From the NCBI RefSeq assembly GCF_000328475.2, contig NC_026486.1, positions 620,001 through 684,000 of the forward strand: a DNA stretch of 64,000 bases, given 5' to 3'. The first letter of the stretch is position 1, and each line of letters starts with the position of its first letter. Under the pieces are notes generated by a model that did not search any database, was not told the origin of the DNA, and saw only the letters and a list, made by a program, of their open reading frames with translations. Of the stretch, positions 12,004 to 22,800 are shown one piece after another. The stretch is from Mycosarcoma maydis. Taxonomy: Eukaryota > Basidiomycota > Ustilaginomycetes > Ustilaginales. A program made the position numbers and the translations under genes.

Positions 12004-12316
12004 TCAAGCTCGGTTGCTATTGTACAGCAGATCTGTAAACCATGTGGGAGGTCTTTCTTGAACCACGTTGCTGACAGCTACCGGGCCTGAAATAGCGGCA
12101 CTGGGCTCAGCCACGGTGTGCACCTTATCTTGTGTCTCGTTGGGCTCTCGTTTGTTGACATGACGGCCAACCTTGACGGCTTTGTAGGAGGCAATTGCCC
12201 CTTGGAACGGATCGTATTCCTGTGGTCTTGGTGGATTGAGTGGTATTGAGCAAGTGGGCTCTTCTGCTTGAGGCAATGTAGCAGATAGACCAACTTGGAT
12301 ATTCACGAATCGTGAC
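12004..12316 (-). pseudogene. Possible C-terminal gene fragment ending at a heptamer repeat
   Basis: On the reverse strand a frame is open from the heptamer copy at 12300-12316 down to a stop at 12004, about 100 codons. It reads as a plausible polar C-terminus (for example PLNPPRPQEYDPFQ and RPPTWFTDLLYN). The frame continues upstream through the repeat, but the sequence there looks like non-coding DNA. I do not recognise the protein. It could be the tail of a gene cut at the repeat, as with the MFS gene at 38.4 kb, or a chance open frame. Confidence 0.2.
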
Positions 12317-13566
12317 TGCGAATGCGTGTGTCGAGCAGCGCTGTGCGACTCTGTTCGGGGATGGCGACACGGGACTTTGGTTCCCACGCGCGTCGGTCCG
12401 GCGCTTCTCCGACCAAGCTCCTTTTGACTGCATAATCGTGAATCTTTGTGGCCTGGACGGGAATCTCTCGTCAATTCACGGTTGTTCGCTAACTTACAAA
12501 CAGCCTTGGAGCATTTACAATTTTATTACATGTGTATCTATTTTGGTGAATCGGAAATCGTGAATGGTGAGTGGTGAGTGGTATATCGTGACTTGTCAGG
12601 TTTGTGCGGCCTCGCTGCTGCATCGGTGGAGACAAATGCGAGTAGTCGCCGTGTTGGAGAGCAACCCGTATCGAGGTTCATTAACTCAGGCTTCACACGA
12701 GTGTCCACAATCTCGACAATCACAACTCTTGACCTGCTCGTTGGCCGTGTTGGCCTCGTCAGCATCGAAATTTCGAGCTATCGTTACTGATTGTGCACTG
12801 GACAAGTCGGGGTGGATGCGAGTTGGCTGCCCACCTGGACGGCCAGTGTTGCGTTTCTCGGTTCGCCGTGCAACAACGACCTAAGCTCGGATGTCGACTG
12901 TATACGATACCTCTTGTAGCTTAGCTTGTCATCAGATCCTCCTTTCGTCTTTACCAACACCATCCCTGCCACCACGATCGACACTTGGAGCATCTCATCA
13001 TCCACGCCGTGTCGTCCGACTTTGCTTTTTCTTATTGCTCCATCTCGTCGCTTGCTCAACGCCGAAAATCTCGCTCGATTTGACCATTGATTTCACTTGT
13101 CTGGAAAGATCCTTTCAAGAAAGCAACCTCTCAAGCTCTGATATCTGATCCTTGGTCTGTGATCTAGGATCTAGGATCTAGCGTACAAGCGTTTACAGCC
13201 GCGATTACGCAGTCCGCCTTGCCGGTAGATAGCCTTAGCTGTTGTACGTGATCCTTATCGATTCAACTCCTTTTACCGGGGCTTTCGCTTTTTCCATCCC
13301 GACTTCATATAAGCACACGATTAGACTCGAATCCGGACTGCGCGCACCAACGGCAGTGTAAGCGTCGCTCGTCGCGTGTCCATTGTTTCCACCGCTGCTG
13401 CATCGCGGTTCAGCGTTACTTGCATCGTTGCTCCAACTATCCTCCGGACAAGCTCGGCTGGGTTTTGGCTTTCCGTGTATATCCAATTCTGGGACGCCGG
13501 CTGTTCATCTCGCTCTGGTGACCAAGCTTGCTTTCATTAGCGCTGTAGCGCAACGTGCACCCGACA

Positions 13567-15612
13567 ATGTCGCCTGTTCCCACACAAGACTCGTCCTCGA
13601 TGCTGCCGAGTACAATGCAACACGCTCACACTTCGTTGGTTGAGCCAGCGCAAAAGCTTGGGTCCGATTCATTCTCGTACGCTCATCTGTGCTCTACTCG
13701 GTCGCACTCGCATCCGATCCAAGACCACCCGTTTGCAGCGGCGTCCGAGTTTTCAAGTCTCGCATCACCAACCTCATCAGCGTCGGCTTCAGACCATCCC
13801 ACTTGCACGCCAGCATCGTCGGGGATCCCTTCGCCGTTCGAAGAGCTTGCAGAGTCCGACATGCTCAAATCCTCGGGACAAGCGGATTGCGACTCGAAAA
13901 ACACGCTTTTCGACCAGTGGAGACCCACTTCACACTTTCTTGGACCTCATGGCTGGATGAACGACCCATGCGGTCCTTCGTACGATCCACGCACCGGCCT
14001 TTACCATCTGTGGTATCAATGGAACCCGAGCGGATCCACGTGGGGCAATATTAGCTGGGGTCATGCGTATAGCCACGACATGGTCCACTGGACATGTCGT
14101 CATCAGCCCGTGCTGAGTCCCGGCGCGAATCATGACTCAGAGGGTGTGTTTACCGGATGTGTGCTGCAAAGAGCATCGATTGGCGCTCCAGAGCAAGCTG
14201 CATCGAGCGCAGAGATGAGCGCGCTCTACACGGCCGTCTCCAAGCTGCCGATCCACCACACTCTGCCCTACCACTACGGAAGCGAAAAGGTGGTGCTTTC
14301 AACCTCGGCAGATGGAGGTGAAACATGGACTCCCCAAGGCATCGTCGTACACGGACCACCCGAGCATCTCGACGTGATCTCGTGGCGCGATCCGTACATT
14401 GGCGAGTGGCCTCTTCTAGATGCGCTCCTTGCACGCGAGACTCGCGGGCTGTACGCACTCATCGCCGGTGGGATCAAGGACACCACACCAACGACGTTTG
14501 CTTACTCGATCGACGCCACCGATCTGAGCCAATGGACGTTTGTCGGCACGCTCGCCGACGTCGGCGTCAATTACAAAGCGGCTCCGTACGGTATTGATCT
14601 GGGCAAGAACTGGGAAGTTGCCAACTTCTTCACCATCACCGACAAATCCAATGCGGCTCGTAGCACGGCAGCTGAGTATCTGCTGATCAACGTCGAGGGA
14701 TGTACCGAGCCGGGACCGGCACGACAGCCCGTGTACATGAGGTTGGACCTCGATGCGACTCAACAAACCGACGAGGGCGAGATTCGTCTTGCATCAGCAC
14801 ACGTGGGCTTACTCGATCACGGATGCCTGTACGCGGCTAGTAGCTTTCACGATCAAAAGCACAATCGAAGGATCATGTGGGGCTGGATCACGGAAGACGA
14901 CTTGCCCGAGGAGTATTACAACACACAGGGATGGGCTGGCTTGATCTCGCTGCCGCGTGAGCTGTTCCACCATGCTTCTTCGTGCGAACTCGGCATTCGG
15001 CCTGCAATCGAGGTCGACGAGCTTCGGCGCGGTGCACAGCGCATTTCGGTCTCGTCGGACTGCATGGTGTCGCATGCCATTCTCGAGCTTGCTGAAGCTG
15101 CGGCGACGGATGCAACTGCAGATGCAGATGCGGTGGCAGTGGCGAAGGCGGAGGCGGAGGCGGAGGCGGTCGAGCTCGGTGTAGTGCATGTACCCCAGGT
15201 CAACAGGCGCTCGTACGAGCTGCAAATCGAGCTGAGTGCCGATCAGCCTGGCTTGGTCGTAGCGCACAGCAAAGACTTGTCGACTCGCACACTGGTCTAC
15301 ATTTCATCTTGCGGACAGCTGGTTGTCGACCGCTCGCTCTCGGCCGGTCAGACGTCGGTGATCGCAAAACAGATCAACGTAAACACTTGCACGCTTCGCG
15401 CCCCGCTCTCGACTCAATCACCCACACACAAGCTGCGCATGTTCCTCGACAACTCGGTCCTGGAAATCTTCCTAGACGATCTCATCGCGCTCTCCACGCG
15501 CATCTATCCGGATCCAGACGACGTGCATCTGTCCATCCTGACCAACCCTAACGCAAAGCCTCAAGGCGACGTCCATATCTGGCAAGGGCTGGATCGTGCG
15601 ATTCTTGGCTGA
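13567..15612 (+). CDS. GH32 beta-fructofuranosidase-like enzyme, cytoplasmic
   Basis: A 681-residue glycoside hydrolase family 32 protein; the family cleaves sucrose or fructans, or transfers fructose. The nucleophile motif is WMNDPCG (residues 130-136, D133), the RDP motif is R274-D275-P276, and the acid/base glutamate is probably E350 in WEVANFF. Downstream, WGWITEDD and WAGLISLPREL are typical, followed by the beta-sandwich. Both the Cys in WMNDPCG and WEVANF instead of YEC fit the intracellular fungal branch (SucB-like) rather than secreted invertases. No signal peptide; the first 120 residues are Ser/Pro-rich and not conserved in the family. Residues about 510-537 are an Ala/Glu/Asp/Val low-complexity insert in the C-terminal domain. 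The start is the ATG at 13567; the frame extends 12 bases upstream only to a GTG. Substrate not determinable from sequence. Confidence 0.9.
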   Translation: MSPVPTQDSSSMLPSTMQHAHTSLVEPAQKLGSDSFSYAHLCSTRSHSHPIQDHPFAAASEFSSLASPTSSASASDHPTCTPASSGIPSPFEELAESDMLKSSGQADCDSKNTLFDQWRPTSHFLGPHGWMNDPCGPSYDPRTGLYHLWYQWNPSGSTWGNISWGHAYSHDMVHWTCRHQPVLSPGANHDSEGVFTGCVLQRASIGAPEQAASSAEMSALYTAVSKLPIHHTLPYHYGSEKVVLSTSADGGETWTPQGIVVHGPPEHLDVISWRDPYIGEWPLLDALLARETRGLYALIAGGIKDTTPTTFAYSIDATDLSQWTFVGTLADVGVNYKAAPYGIDLGKNWEVANFFTITDKSNAARSTAAEYLLINVEGCTEPGPARQPVYMRLDLDATQQTDEGEIRLASAHVGLLDHGCLYAASSFHDQKHNRRIMWGWITEDDLPEEYYNTQGWAGLISLPRELFHHASSCELGIRPAIEVDELRRGAQRISVSSDCMVSHAILELAEAAATDATADADAVAVAKAEAEAEAVELGVVHVPQVNRRSYELQIELSADQPGLVVAHSKDLSTRTLVYISSCGQLVVDRSLSAGQTSVIAKQINVNTCTLRAPLSTQSPTHKLRMFLDNSVLEIFLDDLIALSTRIYPDPDDVHLSILTNPNAKPQGDVHIWQGLDRAILG

Positions 15613-15738
15613 AGTTTTCGTCGTGTCCATGTCTCATTTCACTCATTGTATAAACATGCTCATAATGTCACTGTGGTTCCAAGTTATACCAGCATTCCGT
15701 CGTCGCTGTGGGATACAAGGCTGGAGCGGTTCATGGCA

Positions 15739-16308
15739 CTAGAGACCGATTTGCGAGAGAGCAGACGCGAACGAGCGCACGGCAGTCCACACGCCCTGTT
15801 TTTCGTTGCTCTGGTACGACGCGTCTGTGTCGGGGGCGGTTTTGAAGACGAGCAACAAGGTTGCTGTGGGCGCAGCGAAAAGCACCTGGGCGTGCGCATG
15901 GGATGGGTGCAATGTGATGATTTCGAGCGGATGTTGTGCGCCTCTGGGACCACTTAGCGTGTAGTCGGTAGTGGCGAGCGTGATGGACTTGGCGTGTTGC
16001 TTGAGCAGCTCTGTGCTGACACTGGGCGCTGTGGCGCTCGTGAACACGTCGAGCAGTGCGCGCACCTGTTCGCGCTCGAAATCCTTGGCGAATGACCGTG
16101 GCGATGCGTGCACCGCTACTGCATCTCGATCAAACATAGCATACTCGCCAATTCCCGACGCTTGCGGTAGCAGCCGTTGCGCCAAATCGGAAACGTGCAC
16201 CTTCGACATATCCGTCTCTGTTTGGCGCTGTGTGTCAGAGACCGAGGTCGACAACGCTTCAGTGCCAGAACGCGTGGTTGAGTCGTGCTTGATGTCGGAG
16301 CCTCCCAT
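15739..16308 (-). CDS. Unknown 189-residue protein, possibly Roadblock/LC7-like
   Basis: The start is the ATG at 16308 (context CCACGATGG, favourable). The frame is open upstream to 16485, but that part lacks coding character and has no ATG. The first 35 residues are polar. Residues about 36-175 could form one small alpha/beta domain: a helix with LAQRLL, a strand near IGEYAMFDRDAVAVH, a long helix (REQVRALLDVFTSA), then strands ending in AQVLFAAPTATLLLVFKTA. That order recalls Roadblock/LC7 proteins such as the LAMTOR (Ragulator) subunits, but I see no diagnostic motif. Convergent with the GH32 gene, whose stop is 126 bases away. Confidence 0.6.
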   Translation of the reverse strand: MGGSDIKHDSTTRSGTEALSTSVSDTQRQTETDMSKVHVSDLAQRLLPQASGIGEYAMFDRDAVAVHASPRSFAKDFEREQVRALLDVFTSATAPSVSTELLKQHAKSITLATTDYTLSGPRGAQHPLEIITLHPSHAHAQVLFAAPTATLLLVFKTAPDTDASYQSNEKQGVWTAVRSFASALSQIGL

Positions 16309-17504
16309 CGTGGCGCGTGCGAGCGCGTGCGGTGCAAACGCGCAAGTAAGAGGCAGTATATATCTTGAGCAGCTGCACACACAAGCACAGAGCTTCTTGT
16401 GTCCCGCACTCAAGTAACCGCTTCTGCCCTTCAAATCCTGCAACGGGCGGTCAAGCCGCGTCGGTTTGAATGTCAACTGACGCAATACGTGCCGTAATCA
16501 TGAATCTTCTGACGTTGACATGAGTATACCCTTGCTTCGCACGAGATCTTGCCACTCACCGGATTCCACTTCAACGCACGAGATATGGACTCATCACACA
16601 CATATTCTGTGGATCCGCGGACGTCGCTGCGCAAGAATTTCAGGCGAAATCCTCTCACAAACACACATCCTTACCAAGCTAAGCGAAGCGCAGCGGATGA
16701 GTGATGAGTGACGAGGGACGAGTGATCCTGGCGGAGACACAAGCGAGGGCAGGCACAAAGTGACAGTTGAGCTGCACGCAGCAACGCAGGATTCACAGTC
16801 GTGAGTCTTGGGGTGTGTCAGCTACGCGCTGCCTCCACTTACTTGCACGGCGTAAGTGGAGAGGTGCGCGTTCACGGTACGCAAAATCGAGCAACGATCT
16901 GGTCATGCTTGGATCAGCAGTTGCGAGTGACGAGTAATCAGGCTAGATCGAGCAAGAAGCGGCGAATTCGTGATTGGTAAACGAACCACACTCGAGAGTG
17001 CTCGATAACCAAGCGTCGAGACCGTCGACGATCGTGCAGTAGCAAGACGCTCGCTTTGGCAGCTTGGTCCAAAAGAGAACGCGAAGAAACGCACCAAAAG
17101 GTATACTCGACCGCGTCCACGTCGAGAATCATGCAGCCACAACCAGATGGAATCGGCGTGCGTCGGCGGGCCATCTTGCTCTTATCCGCAACCGCTGACG
17201 GACTCGCACTTGAAGCGCCGCACACTCGCGGCTCGCTCGTGCCCCCCACATGCACATGCTTTCACCATGCCGAACAATAACCACCATCACACTGCATTTC
17301 GAGCGCGGCTTCTCGAGAGCACAACAGCAGGGTATACGAGCAACATGAAAAGAGTGTGAGTGCTGTGTGAGAAGCACGAGCAGTGCGGTGCAGCCAACAG
17401 AAACCAACGCAAAAAGGAGTAAGGAGTGTTACGTGATTCAGAGCCTCTGGTGAGCAGAGAGGGGGGGGGGGGGACGAGTGATAGATGATGAGTGAAAAGC
17501 TTGA
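16309..17504. other. Intergenic region, no gene seen
   Basis: Holds the presumed promoter of the 189-residue protein and the 3' flank of the seven-helix protein gene, with a 13-base G run at 17461-17473. No coding sequence recognised on either strand. Confidence 0.5.
17461..17473. repeat. Poly-G run (13 bases)
   Basis: Thirteen consecutive G on the + strand, directly after AGAGA, just downstream of the membrane protein stop. Confidence 0.9.
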
Positions 17505-18812
17505 CTATCGGTTGGTCGGATACGCATGCGTCGCGGAACAGATAGAAGCGGTGTGAGAGGCAGCAGCAGAGCATGTGACTGAAGTGGAGCGTGTCAAGCG
17601 ACTCGCGGAGCTTACGCGTGCGAGCGGTAGGAGAGGCGTTGGCGCTATCGCGTTGGCGAGCGCCATGGATTGCCATGGATCTACATGCTCGTCGTGCTCG
17701 ATTGCAAGCTGTGCGTGGCAATCGTGGTCTCTTGCATTTGTAGGCGTGCGACTCAGCGCACACTGTTTCGAATAGTGTTGCTGCCATTGCTCGACGCGGT
17801 GCGATCCATGTTGCAGTGCGCTGCAGCGGTACTTGGGATTGGGCTCCATGGTATGCGGACGTTTCGCCAGACTGTCGACCTTGCCCTGTGTTGGTTGCAT
17901 CTCTTGCGATTCCACATGTGCCTGCTTCATTCCCTCAGCCACCACCTTGCGGTAGATAAGATTGGATAACATGACCATCGTGTACAACGCCCCGCTCAAC
18001 AGGTACATCGGAGTATACCATCCAGTCTGAGACCGGCTGAACAGGTACAGACTCGACAACGCGCTCACCGTCATCAGCACCTGTCCTTGAACGCTGTAGA
18101 TAGCCAAGCGGAAGATGACCTTTCGCGCATGATCCATGCTCGTCTGTTTCCACATAACCATGAGTCGTGCCACTGTAGTGACGACCATGGATAAGTCGAG
18201 TAGAACGTAGACCACGGTCCAAGAATTGATGATCGCTCGCACCCACCGTTGTTTCGCCGGATCCAAAAGATGCGTTTTGAACCCGACCGCGTAGAATGCC
18301 GCGCCGAACCAGTTGATCAGCGTCAGCTGTACCGCAATACCAATCAGCGCGATCGACAGAGCCAGTCTGACAACCATGGAATGCGGATCAAAGAGCTTAC
18401 TGATGCGCAGGGCAAAGTACGTCTGACCAATCGCAACCGCGATACCTTGGAGCGTATGGAAAGGGATCACGTAGACGTCGATCTTGTTGACGTCGTACCC
18501 GGTCTCGGAGTAGAGCTCAAACAGGTTGCCCGTGTAGGATTTCACGAAAGCGTACAGCGCAAGCGAGACGTTGCAGCCCACCGAGACGAGCACTGCCAAC
18601 TTGAGGATCCATGGATCGCGACTGCGACCGCCGAACAGATGCAGGTAGACCGCCAAGAGCGCAGAGTTGACTCCCGCCATAACACTCAGGACGAAGCTCA
18701 GGACGAGGTATGGTCCGACAGCCACAGCCATCGAGATGGGCATACCGGGAGGTGGCTTGGCGTGCGCGTACATGCCCTCAGGGTTGAGGGCGGGCGCTCG
18801 AGATGCGTTCAT
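17505..18812 (-). CDS. Seven-helix membrane protein, DUF6534-like
   Basis: A 435-residue protein with seven hydrophobic segments in residues about 28-290: a first helix near GPYLVLSFVLSVMAG, helices holding LAVLVSVGCNVSLALYAF, FHTLQGIAVAIGQTYFALR, LALSIALIGIAVQLTLI, SWTVVYVLLDLSMVVTTV, YSVQGQVLMTVSALSSLY and YLLSGALYTMVMLSNLIYR. The layout and the LLDLSMVVTT, TGWY and MLSNLIYRK patches recall the DUF6534 family, which is expanded in basidiomycetes and has no known function. The C-terminal 140 residues are hydrophilic, rich in His, Gln, Ser and Thr, and probably cytosolic; an unseen intron in this part cannot be excluded. Start at the ATG at 18812. Family call from general pattern, not from a search. 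Confidence 0.75.
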   Translation of the reverse strand: MNASRAPALNPEGMYAHAKPPPGMPISMAVAVGPYLVLSFVLSVMAGVNSALLAVYLHLFGGRSRDPWILKLAVLVSVGCNVSLALYAFVKSYTGNLFELYSETGYDVNKIDVYVIPFHTLQGIAVAIGQTYFALRISKLFDPHSMVVRLALSIALIGIAVQLTLINWFGAAFYAVGFKTHLLDPAKQRWVRAIINSWTVVYVLLDLSMVVTTVARLMVMWKQTSMDHARKVIFRLAIYSVQGQVLMTVSALSSLYLFSRSQTGWYTPMYLLSGALYTMVMLSNLIYRKVVAEGMKQAHVESQEMQPTQGKVDSLAKRPHTMEPNPKYRCSALQHGSHRVEQWQQHYSKQCALSRTPTNARDHDCHAQLAIEHDEHVDPWQSMALANAIAPTPLLPLARVSSASRLTRSTSVTCSAAASHTASICSATHAYPTNR

Positions 18813-19854
18813 GCTGAAGTGATGCGCGCGCGCCGAACGATCAAAAGCAGAAAGCCAGTTCTACGCTTGTATGATGGCTTGCAGGGTACGAATCAATCGT
18901 GAATTGCACCAACTCTCTCTTGGCGCTCGTTATATACGTGTCGACAAACGTTGCCATATGCATACGCAAAGCCCCGAACCCAACATCCGCCGTAATCCAC
19001 GCTCAGACCCCACCCAACTGCATTTGCCCACAGGGGGCTCTCGATCGCCCACCAGACACAAGCAATGCAGATGCAGATGCAGATACAGCTTGAGCTGCGC
19101 TGTGCAGAGGTGCCTTATCCGATTGCATGTTCTACGTTCTGCGCACCGACAGCGCGGTTTCGCAAATGCCGGCAATTGGCACGCGAACTGGCCATATCAA
19201 ATGGTCAAAGCGCCCGAATTCACTCGGCGCATTCTCTGCGTCTTCCACTAGCACGCTCGAGCCCAGTTTGCACGGATCGCTACGCTGGTGCTCGTCACTC
19301 TCGTCACTCTTGCACGACGTACAGAAGCGAAGAGATGCGCAGGTGTTTGTTTCTTTTGTTCGCTCATTCACCAAACCGCGAGAGGTGCAACTGGCGACAC
19401 GCGCACCCTAGCGCGACCATGCCAAGAATTCGATTCACGACGACGCTATCGACCCGTGACAATAGTTGAGACCATTTTCAGCATCCTTGAATACGCTCGA
19501 CGCAATCTGATCCATTGTCATTCACAATTGACGCTTGTTGCCAGTGGCGTTGCACTCTTTCACGTTGCGCGTGTCACTGCACACGTTTGTAAAACACCGA
19601 GCGGCATCGCTCCCAGACATGAAACGCCACAGGATCCGAGCGTCGCTGCTCGATCACAATCGTGCGAGCACGCACCAGCCTGTCCGCTCACCCAGATCCT
19701 TGCACCAACCCACCTGCATCAGCCGGAACACACGCACAATACCGGCCACACTGGCACAAGCTCCACCCACGACAACCGAAAAGAGCCCATCTTTTCAACT
19801 GATATTGATGCGTGATTGTTGCAGCACGGTCCACTTGGCCAGTACATAGTGTGG
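18813..19854. other. Intergenic region, no gene seen
   Basis: Lies between the seven-helix protein start and the AROM stop. A GCAGAT repeat sits at about 19063-19085. Several frames are open on the + strand but none resembles a protein family, and they overlap one another. Confidence 0.5.
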
Positions 19855-22800
19855 CTAGCAACGCTGCAGATAAACGTCCCAAGCAGCAGCCTCGATCTGC
19901 GCCCTAGGCGCCTCCCTACCTGTCCATCGGTGGAACTGATGACACCCCTGCTCCAAGAGAATTGTTATGCCCGGAACGGCGGCCCACAGCTTCCTTGTGG
20001 GAGCCTTGGTAGCATTGGTACCAATAGCTAGCTCGTGGTTGGTGTTGACCTGTTGTGCAAGTTGCAGCAGAGACGTGTAGTGCGGTTTGTAGCTCATGTC
20101 GATCACCACACCTCCAGCAGGATTTCGGAGCATGCACGTCGGGAGATGGATCAGACCGCGCGAAGATGCGTCCAGGGTAGAGCCTTCAGCCGGGATGTTG
20201 GAGACCACCACAGACGGCGATTGGTCCGCAGAAAGCTGAGCAACCTCGTCGAGCGAAGTGAGGACGCTGACATTCCATTCCGGCGGTACCTCGCGAGCGA
20301 GCTTCTCGGCGTTGGCAAGTGTTCGGTTGAACAGTAGAATCCGCTTCACGCCCAGCCTGTACAGCGCGAACAAGGCAGCACGCGCCGATCCGCCAGCACC
20401 GATCACCAAACCCGTCAGGTTGGGATCCGCCAAATGCACCGTTCGCAACGATCGCCTTGCCAACGTCTCAATCGCAATCCAGTCCGTGTTGTCTCCAACG
20501 AGCGAAGTCACGACGCCCTGAGCATCTCGAATTGGGATGATTGTGTTGACAGCACCGATCGTTTTCGCCTCGTCTGTCACCTCGTCCAACAGCTTGATAA
20601 TGTTGAGCTTGTGAGGGATCGTGACGCTAGCGCCGCCAAAGTCGGGCGATCGCACAAACGCAGCTACGGCATCATTAATCTCGGTCGACTCCAACAGCTC
20701 GTACTGGTGCGGTAGACCGAGAGCTGCGAAACCGGTGTTGTGCAACAACGGGCTCAGACTGTGGCCGATGGGGCTGCCAAACAGCGCAAATCGACGCGCA
20801 TCAGCCTGTCCGATCAGAGACAGAGCGGTTTGCACCTGTCGGAACGACAGCTGTCCAGGCGCAGCTTTGAACGGCATGGCTTCGTGCGTGATGGGCGTGA
20901 ACACCGGGTTGACGATCCGACTGAGCTGACCGACGGACCCCATGTTGACGGCGAGCAGAGGTTTGGTCGCCGTCGCCGACACCTTGGCGCGAAAGCGTTC
21001 CAAGCTGTAGTTATCCTCCATCGTAGTAGCCTTGCCGATGATCTTGGCAATATCGCCGAAGCGGCATGCTTTCTCGTAGATCTTGGCTGTCGACTCGCTC
21101 TCCCAATCCAGACGGCCCGACCAATCGTGCCAGGAGGCAATGATCTGACTGTTGCCCTTGGCTTGCACGACGGCCGAGAGCAGATCGTCATCCCATCCAA
21201 GCTCGAGGTCGATGTACTCGCAAGCGTGACGAAGCGCGAGGCTGATCAGTTCAAAATACTCGTGTTGCTTGCCATCGGGGAACATTCCGCCCTGCGAGTG
21301 CGTGCGCACGGTGAAGACGATAGGCAGCGAAGTGCGGTGACGGAGCGCGGCGAGCTGGTTCTTGACGTACTCGGTCGGAGGAATTTGGGGCGTGGTCACT
21401 GGTTGGCCAGACGGGTTGAGCAGATCTGCGCGGAACTCGAGAGCGTCCGAGCCGCTCTCCATGCTTCGAATCAGCTCGAGCTTAGGCACCACGTCCGGGA
21501 ACGTGAGACTAAGAAAGTAGGTGCGTCGTCCACCCTTGCGACTGTCGACCACAAGATCTCTGATCTGATTCGTGTCTTGTCCCACCACAAACTTGAAGAA
21601 GCGTGCCACTTCGGTCTCGAGACCAAACTTCTTCTGGATGGTGAACGAAGGGTCGGGCACGTTCATCGCACAGGGCTGGATGGCCAAAGATTCGCCTTCG
21701 GAGTACGAGACGAGTTCGGCCGACGAGCACTCGCTAAACCAAGGGTTACGGCGGCGATAGACGTCCATTACTGGTTCACCGTAAGCAGGGCGATCGCTGG
21801 TAGCCAGGAACTTGACGATCGCATTCGTGTCACGGACAATGTAGATCACCGGACCCTTGGTCTGCGCATATTCGGCCAGGATCTGCCTGCAGGCTTCCGT
21901 TTCGACGACTCCACCGCCGAGCGAGATGAGCGCGCCGCTAGGATGACGAGCGATGAGTTCTTGCAAAATCTCGAGCTCCTTTTGACGGAACGCAGGCCAT
22001 CCGTGCTCTCGGACAAAGTCGCCCAGACCGTCCTTGGCGCCGAGCTTCTCGTTGAAGACGACGTCGGCGTCGATGAAAGTTCGTGACAATGCAGCAGCAC
22101 CGATTGCGCCCAGGAACGTCTTTCCGGAAGCACGCATGCCGATACAGATGATGGTCGCATGCTTGCTGTACTTGCGTGGGGTCAGTGCCTTGCCACAAGT
22201 CAGCTGGGAGAGGCAAGTGGGCGGCTTGCCGTTGGTGCTCGCAGCGCTGGCCTTGGTAAAGTGCGAAGGCGAGATGCAGAGGCTTGGCGAGCATTCTGGA
22301 TCGACGCCGTGAACACGGATGCCGAGTTTGCGCTCCAGATCGTCCCACCAGTTGGGCCACGTCTTTTCGACACATCGCTTCTCCTCCAAGATGGCACCAG
22401 GCGCCAAACTGGCGAGCACGGAGAAGGCCATGGCGACGCGATGGTCGTCGTAGCAGTGCACGCGGACGTTGGCGTGCAGTTGACGGTAGTCGATGCCAAA
22501 AATCTCGAGGCCGTCGTCGTGCTCCTTGGTGTTGACGCCGAACTTGGCGAGCTCGTCCATCATGGCACGAATACGATTGCACTCCTTGACTCGTTGGTTG
22601 GCGATTCCGGTGATGCGAGTCGAAGGTCGAGCGTTCGAGGTGGAACCGTTGGCGGGCGAGTGAGCAGCGACGGCGAGCAAAACGGATGCGGTGAGGAAAG
22701 CATCGGTCATGGGCTCCATGTCTACCAAGCCGATCTGACGGAGCTGACCGAGCTTGGGGCCAATGACAGTGGTGGAGGTGGCGGTTTGGACCACAGTGCA

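Larger units (their letters stand above)
9897..13566. other. 3.7-kb gene-poor region with heptamer repeats and one possible gene relic
   Basis: No confirmed gene. It holds a GGGATGG decamer repeat (10091-10120), heptamer copies (about 10442-10460, 11508-11540, 12300-12316, 12545-12565), an open frame without similarity at 10712-11254 (+, non-ATG start), and a C-terminal-looking open frame at 12004-12316 (-), listed separately. The last few hundred bases are the CT-rich leader and presumed promoter of the GH32 gene. Confidence 0.5.

Noticed and set aside
20740..22086. 448-codon open frame on the + strand
   Set aside because: It is antisense to AROM, whose five domains are clear; the antisense translation has no domain signature. 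The same holds for the + strand frames at 22159-23085 and 23212-23874.
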